Origin: Bacillota bacterium
GTDB taxonomy: Bacteria; Bacillota; Sulfobacillia; RBS10-35
NCBI GenBank assembly: GCA_029960865.1
Contig: JASBVX010000086.1
Span: forward strand, 1-6,245
Reading direction: 5' to 3'
DNA: 6,245 nucleotides
Position numbers and translations under genes: made by a program. Positions within the stretch are counted from its first letter, which is position 1. Each line of letters opens with the position of its first letter. Positions 6,085-6,245 of the stretch are shown here, piece after piece. Below the pieces are notes generated by a model that did no database searches, was not told the DNA's origin, and saw nothing but the letters and a program-made list of their open reading frames with translations.

Positions 6085-6112
6085 AAAAAAAAGCCGCCTG
6101 AATACAGGCGGC
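6085..6112 (-). terminator. Rho-independent terminator upstream of dxs
   Basis: On the minus strand the stem is GCCGCCTG / CAGGCGGC, eight perfect base pairs, with a four-base loop TATT, followed directly by eight T residues (6092-6085). On the plus strand the hairpin is followed by CCAGAAAA, so it works only for minus-strand transcription. It would end a transcript coming from the right of the window. It could also act as an attenuator in a dxs leader if the promoter lies further upstream. Confidence 0.88.
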
Positions 6113-6245
6113 CCAGAAAAAACAGCCACAGGTGGTCGCCAGACGAGTAAACATTGCGACTTGAGGTCCAGCAGGCTTTCCCTGGCATCTCCGCTGCGTC
6201 GCCGCAACGGCGGTTTCCCTTTATGATGCCACCGGAACGTCGCCG
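6113..6245 (-). other. Unassigned hairpin-rich non-coding region upstream of the terminator
   Basis: I see no convincing gene here. One minus-strand frame ends at a TAA at 6223-6221 after reading GDVPVAS, so the tail of an upstream gene could finish there, but seven codons cannot be identified. Nested inverted repeats are present: GGCATC/GATGCC (6184-6189 with 6225-6230) enclosing CGCCG/CGGCG (6200-6204 with 6208-6212), CAGG/CCTG (6172-6175 with 6181-6184), and GTCGC/GCGAC (6135-6139 with 6156-6160). Together with the terminator that follows, this could be the 3' part of a small RNA, a leader RNA of dxs, or a plain 3' untranslated region. I compared it by eye with common riboswitch classes and found no match. 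Confidence 0.35.

Noticed and set aside
5872..6207. Minus-strand open frame running from the upstream region through the terminator into dxs
   Set aside because: It crosses a strong intrinsic terminator, overlaps dxs in another frame, starts from a non-ATG codon and has no recognisable motif.
6183..6235. Possible c-di-GMP (GEMM) riboswitch, because the minus strand reads AAACC, a hairpin, then GACGCA
   Set aside because: The similarity stops there: the second arm and the conserved GGTAGG/GGGTTACC-type segments are missing and the enclosing stem differs. The short match is probably chance.
6113..6245. Cobalamin, T-box or thiamine riboswitch before dxs
   Set aside because: GGGAAACCGCC resembles parts of several conserved boxes, but no full set of conserved elements for any class could be found by eye.

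Overview
The window reads almost entirely on the minus strand and is GC-rich and gene-dense, with several overlapping gene pairs. The proteins look like those of an aerobic, high-GC and probably thermophilic Gram-positive (Bacillota-type) bacterium. The evidence is the dxs-tlyA gene pair typical of Bacillota, DXS internal motifs of that type (LSRIR, the KYFLIPGMWFEEMGF stretch), and strong GGAGG-type ribosome binding sites. The exact genus cannot be read from the sequence. A Thermus-like or other thermophilic host remains possible.

Layout, from right to left in the direction of transcription. Positions 6245-6113 are a non-coding, hairpin-rich stretch that I could not assign. It ends in a clear minus-strand intrinsic terminator (6112-6085). 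Next comes dxs (6047-4134), the first enzyme of the MEP isoprenoid pathway, overlapped by 20 bases by tlyA (4153-3326), an S4-domain rRNA 2'-O-methyltransferase. A good sigma-70-type promoter sits inside the last codons of tlyA, with its -10 overlapping the tlyA stop codon. Immediately downstream of it is a near-perfect 24-base palindrome (3323-3300).

That promoter and operator open a tightly packed operon. It consists of a TetR-family regulator (3290-2718), paaA (2728-1799), paaB (1802-1506), paaC (1509-748), paaD (736-272) and the first 90 codons of a FlK-like hotdog thioesterase (270-1, running off the left edge). The paa genes encode the multicomponent ring-1,2-phenylacetyl-CoA epoxidase: PaaA is catalytic, PaaC structural, PaaB a small bridging subunit and PaaD a likely Fe/S assembly factor. 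The oxygen-dependent enzyme activates the aromatic ring of phenylacetyl-CoA for later ring opening and beta-oxidation. The TetR protein probably represses its own operon through the palindrome and is released by an aromatic CoA thioester, as in other PaaR-type systems. The thioesterase probably protects CoA pools from stalled or toxic epoxide intermediates. The reductase gene paaE is not seen in the window.

Most of the window is recognisable. The less ordinary items are the FlK-type thioesterase in the paa operon, the promoter and operator embedded at the tlyA end, unusual residues beside the catalytic glutamate of DXS, and the unassigned structured region upstream of dxs. I see no mobile element, CRISPR array, tRNA or rRNA.
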